Of a stretch of 57,544 bases of DNA, positions 12,601 to 20,594 are shown one piece after another. Positions within the stretch are counted from its first letter, which is position 1, and each line of letters begins with the position of its first letter. The stretch lies in the NCBI RefSeq assembly GCF_001949145.1, contig NW_019091632.1, forward strand, positions 250,001-307,544, read 5' to 3'. The position numbers and the translations under genes were made by a program. A model generated the notes under the pieces. That model saw only the letters and a list, made by a program, of their open reading frames with translations. It ran no database searches and had not been told where the DNA came from. The stretch comes from Acanthaster planci. Lineage: Eukaryota > Echinodermata > Asteroidea > Valvatida > Acanthasteridae.

Positions 12601-12979
12601 GGGACTCGAACCCACGACCTCCTGCTTACTAGCGCAGATGTCTTAACCACTCGACCACCGAGCTTGCCAGTAAGGGCAAAACCAGTTATATATAATTAAC
12701 ATCTCCCCAATGCAAAAAAAAATATATATATCTTGAAAATATTTTGTTTATCTTGAAGAGTTATTATGAAATACCCACAAAATCATAATGGTGAATATCA
12801 CAAAAGCTGTTCGTTACTATTTGAGCATGTGCCTTCACCCAAAACATTTCCGTGTAAATTTTTGTTGTGTTTTTGTCTGGCCCTGTTTCATCATATACCA
12901 GGAGGACTTGGACATGATGGATGTAGATACTGGTAGCTACTGGAAGAGGACACCAGTGAACATGGATACTCATCTCTGA
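250..12979 (+). CDS. slc5a8-like: Sodium-coupled monocarboxylate transporter, SLC5A8/SLC5A12-like, complete 14-exon gene (608 aa)
   Basis: Fourteen exons join with consistent phases: 250-609, 1245-1310, 1854-1905, 2521-2588, 4718-4872, 5497-5637, 6373-6502, 7064-7152, 8708-8814, 9176-9330, 9924-10150, 10657-10757, 12255-12352, 12902-12979. The sum is 1827 nt, 608 aa plus TGA, close to the roughly 610 aa known for vertebrate SMCT1. Seen: many hydrophobic helices, the LLGTPSE segment in exon 1, [10 protein letters not shown] at the exon 4/5 junction, [16 protein letters not shown] across exons 8/9 (equivalent to the Na+-binding helix of SLC5 proteins), two sequons (N482, N492) before the last helix, and a C-terminal THL. 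Family knowledge: Na+-driven uptake of lactate, pyruvate, short-chain fatty acids and nicotinate at the plasma membrane. SLC5A8, SLC5A12, SLC5A6 and SLC5A5 are close relatives, so the exact substrate is inferred. Start: first in-frame ATG after the TAG at 160-162, with A at -3 and G at +4. Confidence 0.95.
1245..1310 (+). CDS. slc5a8-like: SLC5A8-like exon 2 (residues 121-142)
   Basis: The acceptor TTGTACAG ends at 1244 and the donor ATG|GTAAGT follows 1310. The 66-nt phase 0-0 exon encodes [20 protein letters not shown] and two more residues, continuing the VYEYLQLRF motif of SLC5 transporters. It is too short to appear as an open reading frame. Confidence 0.93.
1854..1905 (+). CDS. slc5a8-like: SLC5A8-like exon 3 (residues 143-159)
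   Basis: The acceptor TTTGTTTCAG ends at 1853 and the donor CTG|GTAGG follows 1905; it ends in phase 1. It encodes [17 protein letters not shown], a membrane helix that aligns with the IYAPALALN region of SMCT1. Confidence 0.92.
2521..2588 (+). CDS. slc5a8-like: SLC5A8-like exon 4 (residues 160-182)
   Basis: The acceptor ATATTTACAG ends at 2520. The split codon G|TG gives V, then [20 protein letters not shown] followed by TL. The donor CTG|GTGAGA follows 2588, phase 0. The VTGF...W and CxFY pattern is diagnostic of SLC5A8/A12. Confidence 0.93.
3660..3911. mobile_element. Foldback/MITE with 8-bp target duplications (hAT-like)
   Basis: A 252-bp element in transporter intron 4. Its ends are inverted: the left end starts CACGGACGTATAT and the right end finishes ATATACGTCCGTG. 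Inner arms also pair: GCCATTTTACCGAGCCG near 3736 against its complement near 3833-3850. It is flanked by identical 8-bp repeats ATCAAAAC at 3652-3659 and 3912-3919. An 8-bp duplication is the hallmark of hAT-superfamily insertion. No transposase is present, so it would be non-autonomous. Confidence 0.8.
4718..4872 (+). CDS. slc5a8-like: SLC5A8-like exon 5 (residues 183-234)
   Basis: A pyrimidine-rich acceptor (CCCTCCCACAG) ends at 4717 and the donor GA|GTGAGT follows 4872; phase 2. It encodes [20 protein letters not shown] and on, the highly conserved GG(I/L)KAVxWTDxFQ motif of SLC5 proteins, then a helix and an extracellular-type loop. Confidence 0.95.
5497..5637 (+). CDS. slc5a8-like: SLC5A8-like exon 6 (residues 234-281)
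   Basis: The acceptor TTTGCTCAG ends at 5496 and the donor AAGAG|GTAATA follows 5637. It encodes [18 protein letters not shown], then the [16 protein letters not shown] motif. The NQxxVQRYLS signature is shared by all SMCT/NIS/SMVT members. Confidence 0.95.
6373..6502 (+). CDS. slc5a8-like: SLC5A8-like exon 7 (residues 281-324)
   Basis: The acceptor ACCATAG ends at 6372 and the donor CAG|GTATTT follows 6502, phase 0. It encodes a helix ([20 protein letters not shown]) followed by [16 protein letters not shown], the DP loop that precedes the next helix. Confidence 0.94.
6630..6895 (-). mobile_element. tRNA-derived SINE with MIR/CORE-like body
   Basis: Read on the minus strand, it starts with a tRNA-like head (GTGTGGTCTAGTGGTTAGGG, then a B-box-like GGGTCAAGTCCTGC). 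Next comes GTGACCTTGGGCAAGTCACT, which closely resembles the conserved core of MIR/CORE-SINEs, and then an AAGCACTTTG and CACTTAATAAAT tail of L2/CR1 style. It lies in transporter intron 7. Boundaries are approximate. Confidence 0.7.
7064..7152 (+). CDS. slc5a8-like: SLC5A8-like exon 8 (residues 325-354)
   Basis: The acceptor TTTCTGTGCAG ends at 7063 and the donor CTCAG|GTACAT follows 7152; phase 2. It encodes [20 protein letters not shown] and the start of the SGSLS motif. LPYxV then GLFxxxxFSG(A/S)LS is typical of SLC5A8. Confidence 0.94.
8708..8814 (+). CDS. slc5a8-like: SLC5A8-like exon 9 (residues 354-390)
   Basis: The acceptor TTTGCACAG ends at 8707 and the donor CTTG|GTAAAT follows 8814, phase 1. 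It encodes [18 protein letters not shown] and a basic cytosolic loop (LPKKRFSEK). S/T residues in this helix (about 354-358) correspond to the conserved Na+-coordinating helix of SLC5 proteins. A foldback element begins about 18 bp past the donor. Confidence 0.95.
8833..8992. mobile_element. Foldback element with about 55-bp inverted arms
   Basis: The left arm (8833-8888) and right arm (8937-8992) are inverted copies sharing GTTTCATAATT, AAGGCGGTATTTACTG and GGTACCGCTGT. The short spacer is itself rich in GGTACC/GCGGTACC palindromes. It sits in transporter intron 9 immediately after the exon 9 donor. I cannot identify a clear target duplication, and the superfamily is unknown. Confidence 0.75.
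9176..9330 (+). CDS. slc5a8-like: SLC5A8-like exon 10 (residues 390-441)
   Basis: The acceptor TTTGAGCAG ends at 9175 and the donor AAG|GTATGC follows 9330, phase 0. It encodes two hydrophobic helices, [20 protein letters not shown] and the [18 protein letters not shown] block, which is strongly conserved in SMCT. The exon is GC-richer than its introns. Confidence 0.95.
9924..10150 (+). CDS. slc5a8-like: SLC5A8-like exon 11 (residues 442-517), with two N-glycosylation sequons
   Basis: The acceptor CTTTTTTTTCAG ends at 9923 and the donor CA|GTGTGT follows 10150, phase 2. It encodes a helix ([20 protein letters not shown]) and a long polar loop with NVT (N482) and NST (N492). Both sequons fall in the extracellular loop that carries glycosylation sites in the related iodide transporter NIS. 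The loop is Ser/Thr rich and ends KATT. Confidence 0.93.
10657..10757 (+). CDS. slc5a8-like: SLC5A8-like exon 12 (residues 517-551)
   Basis: The acceptor GATTTCTTCAG ends at 10656 and the donor ACAG|GTAAAA follows 10757, phase 1. It encodes [20 protein letters not shown] and the rest of the last membrane helix. The SYLWYS motif matches the SYLYYS-type motif of the family. Confidence 0.94.
10797..10840 (+). repeat. tRNA-like A-box fragment, possible SINE head
   Basis: ATAGCTCAGTTGGTGGAGCA is a good match to a tRNA D-arm/A-box (TAGCTCAGTTGG). No convincing B-box (GGTTCGANTCC) follows within 60 bp, so this is a degraded SINE head or tRNA pseudogene rather than a tRNA. It lies in transporter intron 12. 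Confidence 0.45.
12255..12352 (+). CDS. slc5a8-like: SLC5A8-like exon 13 (cytosolic tail, residues 551-583)
   Basis: The acceptor TTTCTACTGTAG ends at 12254 and the donor TTG|GTAAGT follows 12352, phase 0. It encodes a cysteine-containing, basic cytosolic stretch ([20 protein letters not shown]). Confidence 0.88.
12545..12695. mobile_element. Foldback element carrying a tRNA-Thr-like core
   Basis: Perfect 26-bp inverted repeats lie at 12545-12570 and 12670-12695 (outer motif TATATATAACTGG, inner motif TTTTGCCCTTAC). The roughly 99-bp spacer contains a tRNA-like sequence on the minus strand and one ambiguous base at 12585. It lies in transporter intron 13. Confidence 0.75.
12587..12666 (-). 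tRNA. tRNA-Thr(AGU)-like sequence, probably a pseudogene
   Basis: On the minus strand there is an A-box GGTCGAGTGGTTAAGAC, an anticodon arm TCTGCGCTAGTAAGCAGG whose loop reads CTAGTAA (anticodon AGT), and a perfect T-arm GTGGGTTCGAGTCCCAC. The acceptor stem is only partial: CTCGG pairs with CCGAG, and the outer pairs are imperfect or bulged. The imperfect stem and its location inside a foldback repeat argue for a tRNA-derived repeat rather than a functional tRNA. Confidence 0.45.
12902..12979 (+). CDS. slc5a8-like: SLC5A8-like exon 14 (C-terminal tail, PDZ ligand, stop)
   Basis: The acceptor ATATACCAG ends at 12901. It encodes [20 protein letters not shown] then MDTHL and TGA at 12977-12979. 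The T-x-L ending fits a class I PDZ ligand; vertebrate SMCT1 is also known to end in a PDZ ligand. Confidence 0.9.
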   Translation, partial: EDLDMMDVDTGSYWKRTPVNMDTHL

Positions 12980-15038
12980 CCTCAGAGTGGGTAAAATGTC
13001 AGAGCTTTACCAAAGTTGGTATTTTGTATGTTGACCAGAGGATCTGAATTATGCGAAACATTTGTTGTGGACAGCAAGCTCTTGAAATAACATCCTCTGG
13101 TTGTGTGGTCAAATGCCATCTGAAATTAGCACCTCAACTCAGCATGTCGTTAGCCCGTGGCTTAATGTTACCGCAAGACAGAGCACCGATTTTTCATGGC
13201 TTTTTAATTGGAATCATATGCTGAGTTTGCAAAGTGGGTCGATTTGGCCTACTTGACATCAAATTTTAAGCCCTGGGTCACACGACCTTGAAAGGAAATG
13301 AGCAATTCATCAACCTGACAGGAGACAGCGTGAGGGGAAATCAGGGTTTGGGTAAAAAACACCAAAACCATTCCCCTAAACTTTCAGTTGTGAGTTACCA
13401 ATTTATACAGGGTATCTTTCACCCTCATATGCCAGGGCAATTGTTACCATGTTGTTGAAACATGGCTTATAGAGTTCTATTTTACTTATATTTATGGCAC
13501 CTTGCTTTGCACTGCCCACAAAGTAGCTGTAACACAGCATATTCATTATCGATGTCAGTCATTTTGCTTTTTTGGGAGTTGTAATATTTTATTATTACTT
13601 TTTGCGTGGTGTTTACTTTGGTATATGCACTAGATAAATGTAACTATTAATTCACTGACATTATACAATTATTTCATGGTTTGAGGGTGGAGTCAGCTTT
13701 TAGCTCTCTAAGGTTCTTGTTTGTCACCTTCCAGTACTGTGGGAGATGTCAAATTGACTATCTGTCCAAAGTAAACGATGCTATACTTGTTTTAGCATAC
13801 CTCAGACACACTCTGCTGTCATTGAAATATCAGGGGCCGTGATCTGTTTATGTTTGGTGTGCATGTAGTGTAGCTAGAGTGATGCTCACGTGTCTATACT
13901 TCACAGGTTCACTGAGCTATTCCCGGGAACAGTTCGGATCACTGGCATATTTGACTAATGTGGCGATCCCTGTTTCTGTGTCTGACAGTGACTAGCACCT
14001 GATAGTGAATGGACCAGTGAGGGTTGGGCTCACAATCATGAATATTTATGTGGTACAATCATTGAATTTATTTTTTCAGTGTTGCTGCTCTGCAAAACAT
14101 GGCCTCTGAAATAGTATTGCCGTAGTATTTCTTATTTTGTGGTCAGGGTATTTGGTCCTGGTTTTGTCTTGATTTTAACCAGTCAAGCATTTATATTTGG
14201 AGGCAGTGGGCATATTTGTGTATAGTATACATGCAGTATAGAGTGTGTTATGTGCCAGTAAAGCCTGTCTGGCCGACATTTATCTCTGGCACCAGTTGTA
14301 TGAGATGATGGTACTTTTCTGGAATAGACCGATCCAGTAAGCCATAGCCACCTTAGCTAGGGCTAACAAGTGCGTGCCTGGCACGTGTACAGCTCGTGTG
14401 TATTGTTTCCAAGTGTAACATGATATGCATGCATAGTGTACATACAGTACATATAATGCATGACAAAAATGTTACTCCAGTAAAGGACATGGCATAGAGC
14501 AGTTACATCTCACCAATTTCAAGTCTGTCTCCCTTGAAAGGGGGGTTGATTTGGATTGCTTTCAAGGTGTCAAATTAATCAAAGGGTCAAAAGAAATGGG
14601 ATATTTGTTTTTTGTTCAGGGTCACGGTTGTGTTCATGGGATTCACTTTGCAAAGATGAAGTAGAAGTTATTGCAAGAAATTTCTGTTCCTTGCAAAAAA
14701 GCCTTCCGGTGCACACTATCAGTAGCTGTGGGTAGTACCACCTTAGAACACACAAATGAGTGCCTTGTCATGTTCAGGTCCAGATGACTGTCGGGTCCTG
14801 GAGGCCGGCCACACACCAGCAGCAAACAAATACACTTTTCTCTATTCATCTTTAGCTTGGGAAATGGCCAAAATAATACCTTTCCACATTTCTCAAGGTA
14901 CCAAGATTCGGATCTACAGTTCATATAGGAACACTGTTGACCATAACTATGGTAAAAACCAGATTGATTACAACACAAGTGCAAAAACGAAACAAACCCA
15001 AAATCTTCAAAAACTGTGCGGTAAACAATATCAAAGTA

Positions 15039-15044
15039 AATAAA
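15039..15044 (+). promoter_or_regulatory. Possible polyadenylation signal for the transporter
   Basis: This is the first AATAAA on the plus strand that I found after the transporter stop at 12979. It would give a 3' UTR of about 2.1 kb. No transcript evidence is available. Confidence 0.3.
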
Positions 15045-15109
15045 GTTCGTCAGACAAAATCCTGTCTACTTGTCAGATCTAAAATCATGCCCTATGATTG
15101 GTCAATTTT

Positions 15110-15300
15110 TTCAGGGGCGTGGCTTACTGGATTGATGTATTCTAGTCCATTGCAGGTTACTCCCCACCTAGTTCCTGGGTGCAGAGAGGCAAGTGGGGTT
15201 AATTGGCTTGCCCAAGGGCACAATAGATGGCCAGCATGATGATGTGAACCCGTGAGGTTGTGGTCATGAGAACCACAGGATCACCTACACTTTCCTGTAG
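15110..15300 (-). mobile_element. Second MIR/CORE-like SINE copy, diverged
   Basis: The minus strand shows a B-box-like GGGTTCACATC followed by GTGCCCTTGGGCAAGCCAAT and TTGCCTCTCTGCACCCAGG. This is the same order of motifs as the element at 6630-6895. Edges are uncertain. Confidence 0.55.
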
Positions 15301-17553
15301 TAGTGGGGACATGTACACATTATTTCACCCGTTTTGTGAGGACCGAGAGTGTTGCGGGTACAAAGAAATGTCCCCACAGCTTTGTCCCAATTTGCCCAAC
15401 TATTTTGCCCAATTAAGAGGAAAGGCAGTGTAAGCCTGCCAACCCCCTCCACTTAATGTGCACTATTAATGCACGCTTTTAATATTTTGAAAGACTTTTT
15501 GAAGGCCACACAGAGATTGCACTGCTAGGTAAAACTACTTTATTTTGTGAATTTTATTGTATTTCAGGCTTTTAGTAAAGTGGTTTTTGGATGAGGATGG
15601 GACAGTGCAAGAGAACTTGTTTTCTGTGAAGACAATTTGCAGAACTTTTGTGTACATTTGGTTCAAAGATGGTAATGAAATGGCATGATATACACTGCGT
15701 TATGTGGAATATGGATTGGATGTGCACCTGGTTGACAAGTATTCATTTTAAATACAGGAATGATGCTCTGAAAGCACGATGGAAATAGCATTCAGTTACT
15801 TCATTCAAAAAGAGTTAGACTTTTTCTTTGCATTTTTGTTTCAAGGAAATTACCACCACATTTCCTTCTCAATGAACTTGTTTGATTTTCACTTGGAAAG
15901 TGAGGGATCAGATTGTTGTGTGCAAATGATGTGTAGAAAACTCAATTCACTCGATGTGCATAGTTGGTGTATTTGTAAACACAAAACGTACCGTACACGA
16001 TGTACTTACAAATTGCAATTTGTAAGATGTTAACAATTTGGCAAAGAATGATTGGATTTCGTTACTTCATTAAACATCTAGGATTTAACACATGCAGAGT
16101 TTTAATTGGTGTTTTTACAATACTTTTTCTCTGTGAAGAATGTTTTATTCCGTAATAATTTCGATAGTTTCATAATAATTGTGAGGCACTTGTACAGCAC
16201 TTTCAATGTGTAACATGTCTCTGCTTCAGAATTGTTGGCATGATTTGTAGCTTACTGCTTGCACTGCTTGGACAGTGCAAACACTGAAACAATGACTCGA
16301 ATGCCCTGACATTGTTGGGGTCTAGAAAAACCAGATTCTTGCTTCTTTTTTGTGTTTTGTTTGCTGGATTATGCAATTTGTTTCGTTTAAGTTCGGGGAA
16401 GGTGGTGGTCCAGAGGAGCCATGCCCCACACCCGATGATACTGGCAATGCTGAAACAAGGTTGTCATTTACAATCTAAGAAGAGTCTTCAGTCCTGTTTT
16501 TCCAACTTCTTTGCCATTTTTGTCCCCAAAGAGGGATACAGTAAAACATTACAGGTATACGGACATTTTTGACACTTGCAACAATTCTGACACAAACAAG
16601 CACTTTATTCAAAGTCTCTGAGTATACATACTACAAAAGATACTGTTGGTTTAAAAGCCAAAGGCTTGAAATTCTCGTCTTGTTTTTGTTAGTTTCTGAC
16701 AAAATAATTCTATGTGCCAAGCAGAACACTGAGAACCACACCCATATCGGAATTTCAAATGAAGCATTAAAAAATATTTATAAAGGATAAACTGTTATAC
16801 ATCACGGCTGTGCTGACTGCAGATTTCTGTTTCCGTTTGAAATTGAATATTCAGAGTGGAAAATAATGAAATACAATGGAGAAATTCAGTGTTTGTTTAT
16901 AAACTTGCATTCTAAAAGTCAAATTACTGAAACAATTGAGAGCACAGGTGTGCCTCAAGATGGTACATGTATACTTGGGCTGTTGGGGAAAAAAGTTTGA
17001 ACACTCTAAGCAAGTTGGCACACTCTCATCGGAGGTGTTGCACTTTTGGTGTCGTACTGATTGGATATGTTCGGCAAGGTGCAATGATTGACTCACACTG
17101 CCTTCATATGGAAGACAATGGTCTTTATATCTGATCGAGTCCTGCGATCATGTTTACAAAACAATTTAGCATTGGGCACTGCTGCCACTGACATTAATAC
17201 AGGTACCTGTATGAAAGTTGTCAAGCAACTGTGTCTACTAGACTTGTGCGTATACTGCATTACCAACCATGAAGCTGTCACAGGTAACCTAAATGAGAAA
17301 ATGTTAATCAACTTTCTGAGTAAACACCTTTAACTTCACTAGGCGGCCAGAAAAGCTATTTAATTTCAGTAAAAAACTTTACGTCTTCACAAGATTTCTA
17401 TGTCTTTCAAACATCTTCAAGAGCCTGCCCTCCTGCAAACATAAATTTAAAGATCTACACACTTGTTTCACATCAGTAACATTTTCAGCGAGCAAATTTA
17501 TGATTAGGAGTGATCAGAACAATTCCAATTAATTTGTTCTGATGAAGACTGCA

Positions 17554-17559
17554 TTTATT
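17554..17559 (-). promoter_or_regulatory. Possible polyadenylation signal for the small membrane-protein gene
   Basis: TTTATT on the plus strand is AATAAA on the minus strand. It is the first such hexamer I found downstream of the gene 2 stop at 20571, implying a 3' UTR of about 3 kb. A variant signal (ATTAAA) near 19438 is an alternative. Confidence 0.25.
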
Positions 17560-17882
17560 CAAGGCACTGGCTATTGTGCAAGCTGCTTACTAGAAAACAA
17601 ATAGTTGAACAGTTTACAAAAGGACAGACAGGGAAAAAAGTAGATAAAGCCGACAAAAATATATTTGAAACTACACGTTCAACAAAGTTCAAAACAACAA
17701 AAACAAACATGAAGTTTACAACTTCAGATATACATCGTTATACAAGTTGATAGGCAAGGCCTTTATATTTCAATGCTGTGGATTCAGCCTTCTTTTTTCT
17801 AAGCAATAAAAGTTTGCTTTGGAAATACTGTTCACATAATCCCACACATACCAGCTTGTGGCTGTAAACAAGACAAAAATGA

Positions 17883-17937
17883 ACCCTAACCCTCCTCAAT
17901 CCTTCACCTGTTGGAGGACTGAGGAGTGTTAGGGTTA
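17883..17937. repeat. Short foldback with telomere-like TTAGGG ends
   Basis: AACCCTAACCCTCCTCA on the left pairs with TGAGGAGTGTTAGGGTT on the right, separated by about 20 bp. It is an imperfect hairpin with roughly 20-bp arms. Confidence 0.6.
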
Positions 17938-20570
17938 ATAGTTCTGCTTCTGTTCTGATTCATGGACCTACTCTCTGTTGACGGTGCGACCCTGATAGTT
18001 TTGGGGGAGAAAAAATTTTTAAAAGGGGAGGAAATAGGGAATTTAGAGAGTAAAAAAAGGGGCCTCGGCAGTTTGAATGTTCTATGGTCTTTTTATGAAC
18101 GCAACTGGTACCTTGTAAAGTGTCGTTCATTCCACTGAAACAAATGTCACCTGACCTCTCTGGTGGTTGCTACTGTGAACCAGTTAAAACACAACTGCAC
18201 ACAGAAGCAGTAGTTGAAAAAAAAATTTCACACGTACATGTACATGCACCTACCAACCCTGATTTCCATTGCTATGCAACAGGAAGCAGAACTATTTTAG
18301 AGGGGAACTTATGTAGAGAATACTGATCAACAGCTGCACAACGGAATTGAGGTACAATACATGGGCATGAATAATGATGGCAGGCTACTTTAAGCAGACT
18401 GTCACATACGCTCAACAAAATGCATGTACATGTGAATATACATGTAAAACTGGGCAGAGAGCTGGCGCAGAACTGTACAGAAACCAGCAGTGCATGGCAG
18501 TTGGCAACCACCATTCATCCTCTGAATCCCCCAAATAAAAGGTATTTCTGCTCAAAAGGCCCTATCGTTCACACCCAAGTTTACATGGTACCCCCGTAGC
18601 TGTTCACCACAGGATGCATTCGGTGTGTGAATTACCAAGGTCAAACTACAAGAGTAAAGATCGGGTACATGTATTTGCCAAACCTCGGCTTCATAAATCC
18701 TTTTGGGATTCATGGAATTTCTTAGAAGCCCAACCAGACTCCAGCTCAGTATGCACATGTGCATGTCTGCCCTGTTACTGCCTCAAGAACATCCAAACCT
18801 TTCAATTTGAAGCCAGTATCTGCATCTGCATTTAGTTTGGACATTAACGGCCTCGGCATGATTTTTCCAACACGGATGTCGCCCATGCCAGAGATGAACC
18901 TGAGATATGGAGGATGGCCCTAGCCACGCACAACTGATGGCATGCCCAATTCAAATGTACCATGCACTGATGTACCATTTACGGATATTTCAATACTTGT
19001 ATCTTGTACGACAGCTCTACAATGGATCAGTTGCTTGTCAAACATTAGGGATAGGGTCATCACAATAAACCATGTTTAGGTTAGTACAGAAAAACTGGTT
19101 CGCAAGCTTTGGAGTTTGAATTTCAGTATTCACACATGTAATTTACACGTAGCTAATGAAATACAGTACACATACATGTACATCTGAATAATATAAATTC
19201 ACAATTTGAATGCATACTTTACATGTATTGAAACACTACATTTGCTTTACAATGTTGGAATATATCTCCGCCAAAAGAATTTGGGAAAAAGGGACCAGTT
19301 AGGTTTCTTTTATGCTGAATCAAATCAGAAATAGAGGTAAAAAAATTCCATTTTTCCCTTATTATACAGAACGTGTCTAATTCCTTGCTGAGAATTGACT
19401 TCCCCGAACTCTATGCATCATTGAAAAGCTAACAAGATTTTAATCAAGCCTCACTGTTCAGCCACATTAAGCCTTGTATATTAGATTTACACTGGAAGTA
19501 CTCAGTTTGATCAGTGGCTTATTCACTGGGGGGAACCCCCTCCCCAGAGACATATACATGTATGCTGCCTTTTTTCTTTTGTTTTTTTCTTTTCTAGAGA
19601 AATGAAAATGCCAGCTTTAGAAATGGCAAACCCACCTTGGGAGTGAGGTTGAGGAGTCTTACATGCCTAACCACATTTGGACCGTTCTGTGATTGAATTT
19701 TCATTCTCCATCCCCCTCTCCCAACCCAAAGCCTCCATGCACGACTGAGTTGAATGCAAATGACCTTTAACCCCCCCAGTAGGAAACAGACAATGCTACA
19801 CCACAACAAATGCCAACAAGTTTGGCTTTCACTACAGTTATATGTAAGCTCCAAAAATCCAATCCCAAAAGTAAGGAGTAAATATTGTTACCGTGAAGAT
19901 TTAACAGTGATAATAAGCCTCTACAAAATTTTTTTGAAACATGATATGTGTGGCTACTATCATTAAGATTAATTTGACATTATGCACAGCAACCATCTTG
20001 AAGGGCAACACTTCTGTTCTGCTGCAGAGACCTTTTGTTCGTTTGTAACAATGAATTAGTATAAACCCTAAGATGGCTGCTATGCAAAACTTCCCTTAAA
20101 TACAAACAGTGGTGTTCACTTTGTCAATATAAAAAAGCATCACTATTCTCTCCTTCTTAGGACAAAACATTCAAATACAATTTTAGTCCTTTCCAAATTA
20201 CATTTCCAATTTCTGGGGCCAAGTCTTTCAGTGACGATACAGCATAGTGAATAACATTTGCACATGCCCTGCATGTGAATTTAGTCGAGAAGCCAACAAT
20301 TTTCTCTGGTTTTTTTTCCCGCTTGTCCTCTGGAGATACTGGTAACTACTTATACAGTCATATCTACATTTATACTTGGCTATGGCTTGAAATGCCACAT
20401 GACTATGTCACAGTCAAGGTAATTCGGAAATGGCTTAGGACATCATATTGAATATGCTGACGTACTGTATGTATCGGTGCATCGTGAATGTTGGCCCCAA
20501 GTTGTTTACCAGTTTCTGTCTCAGGGAATGTCTGTTAAGTTTCACAAGTCCTTTTCCACGGTCCATCTTT

Positions 20571-20594
20571 CTAGCAGTCCCCCTCAGTGATGCA
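20571..20594 (-). CDS. Small membrane protein, exon 4 (last coding)
   Basis: Minus-strand acceptor GCTTCTTCACAG, then TGC ATC ACT GAG GGG GAC TGC TAG, giving CITEGDC and a stop. Phase 0 matches the exon 3 donor. The polypyrimidine tract is a long T run. The exon is very short but fits in frame directly after the membrane helix. Confidence 0.7.
   Translation of the reverse strand, partial: CITEGDC

Larger units (their letters stand above)
12980..20570. other. Convergent 3' region between transporter and small membrane-protein genes
   Basis: No exon could be supported here. It holds the 3' UTRs of two genes facing each other, a SINE copy (about 15110-15300), a TTAGGG-bearing foldback (17883-17937) and scattered TACATGTA motifs. 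Open frames of 60-113 codons occur on both strands, but none has recognisable homology or splice support. Confidence 0.6.
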
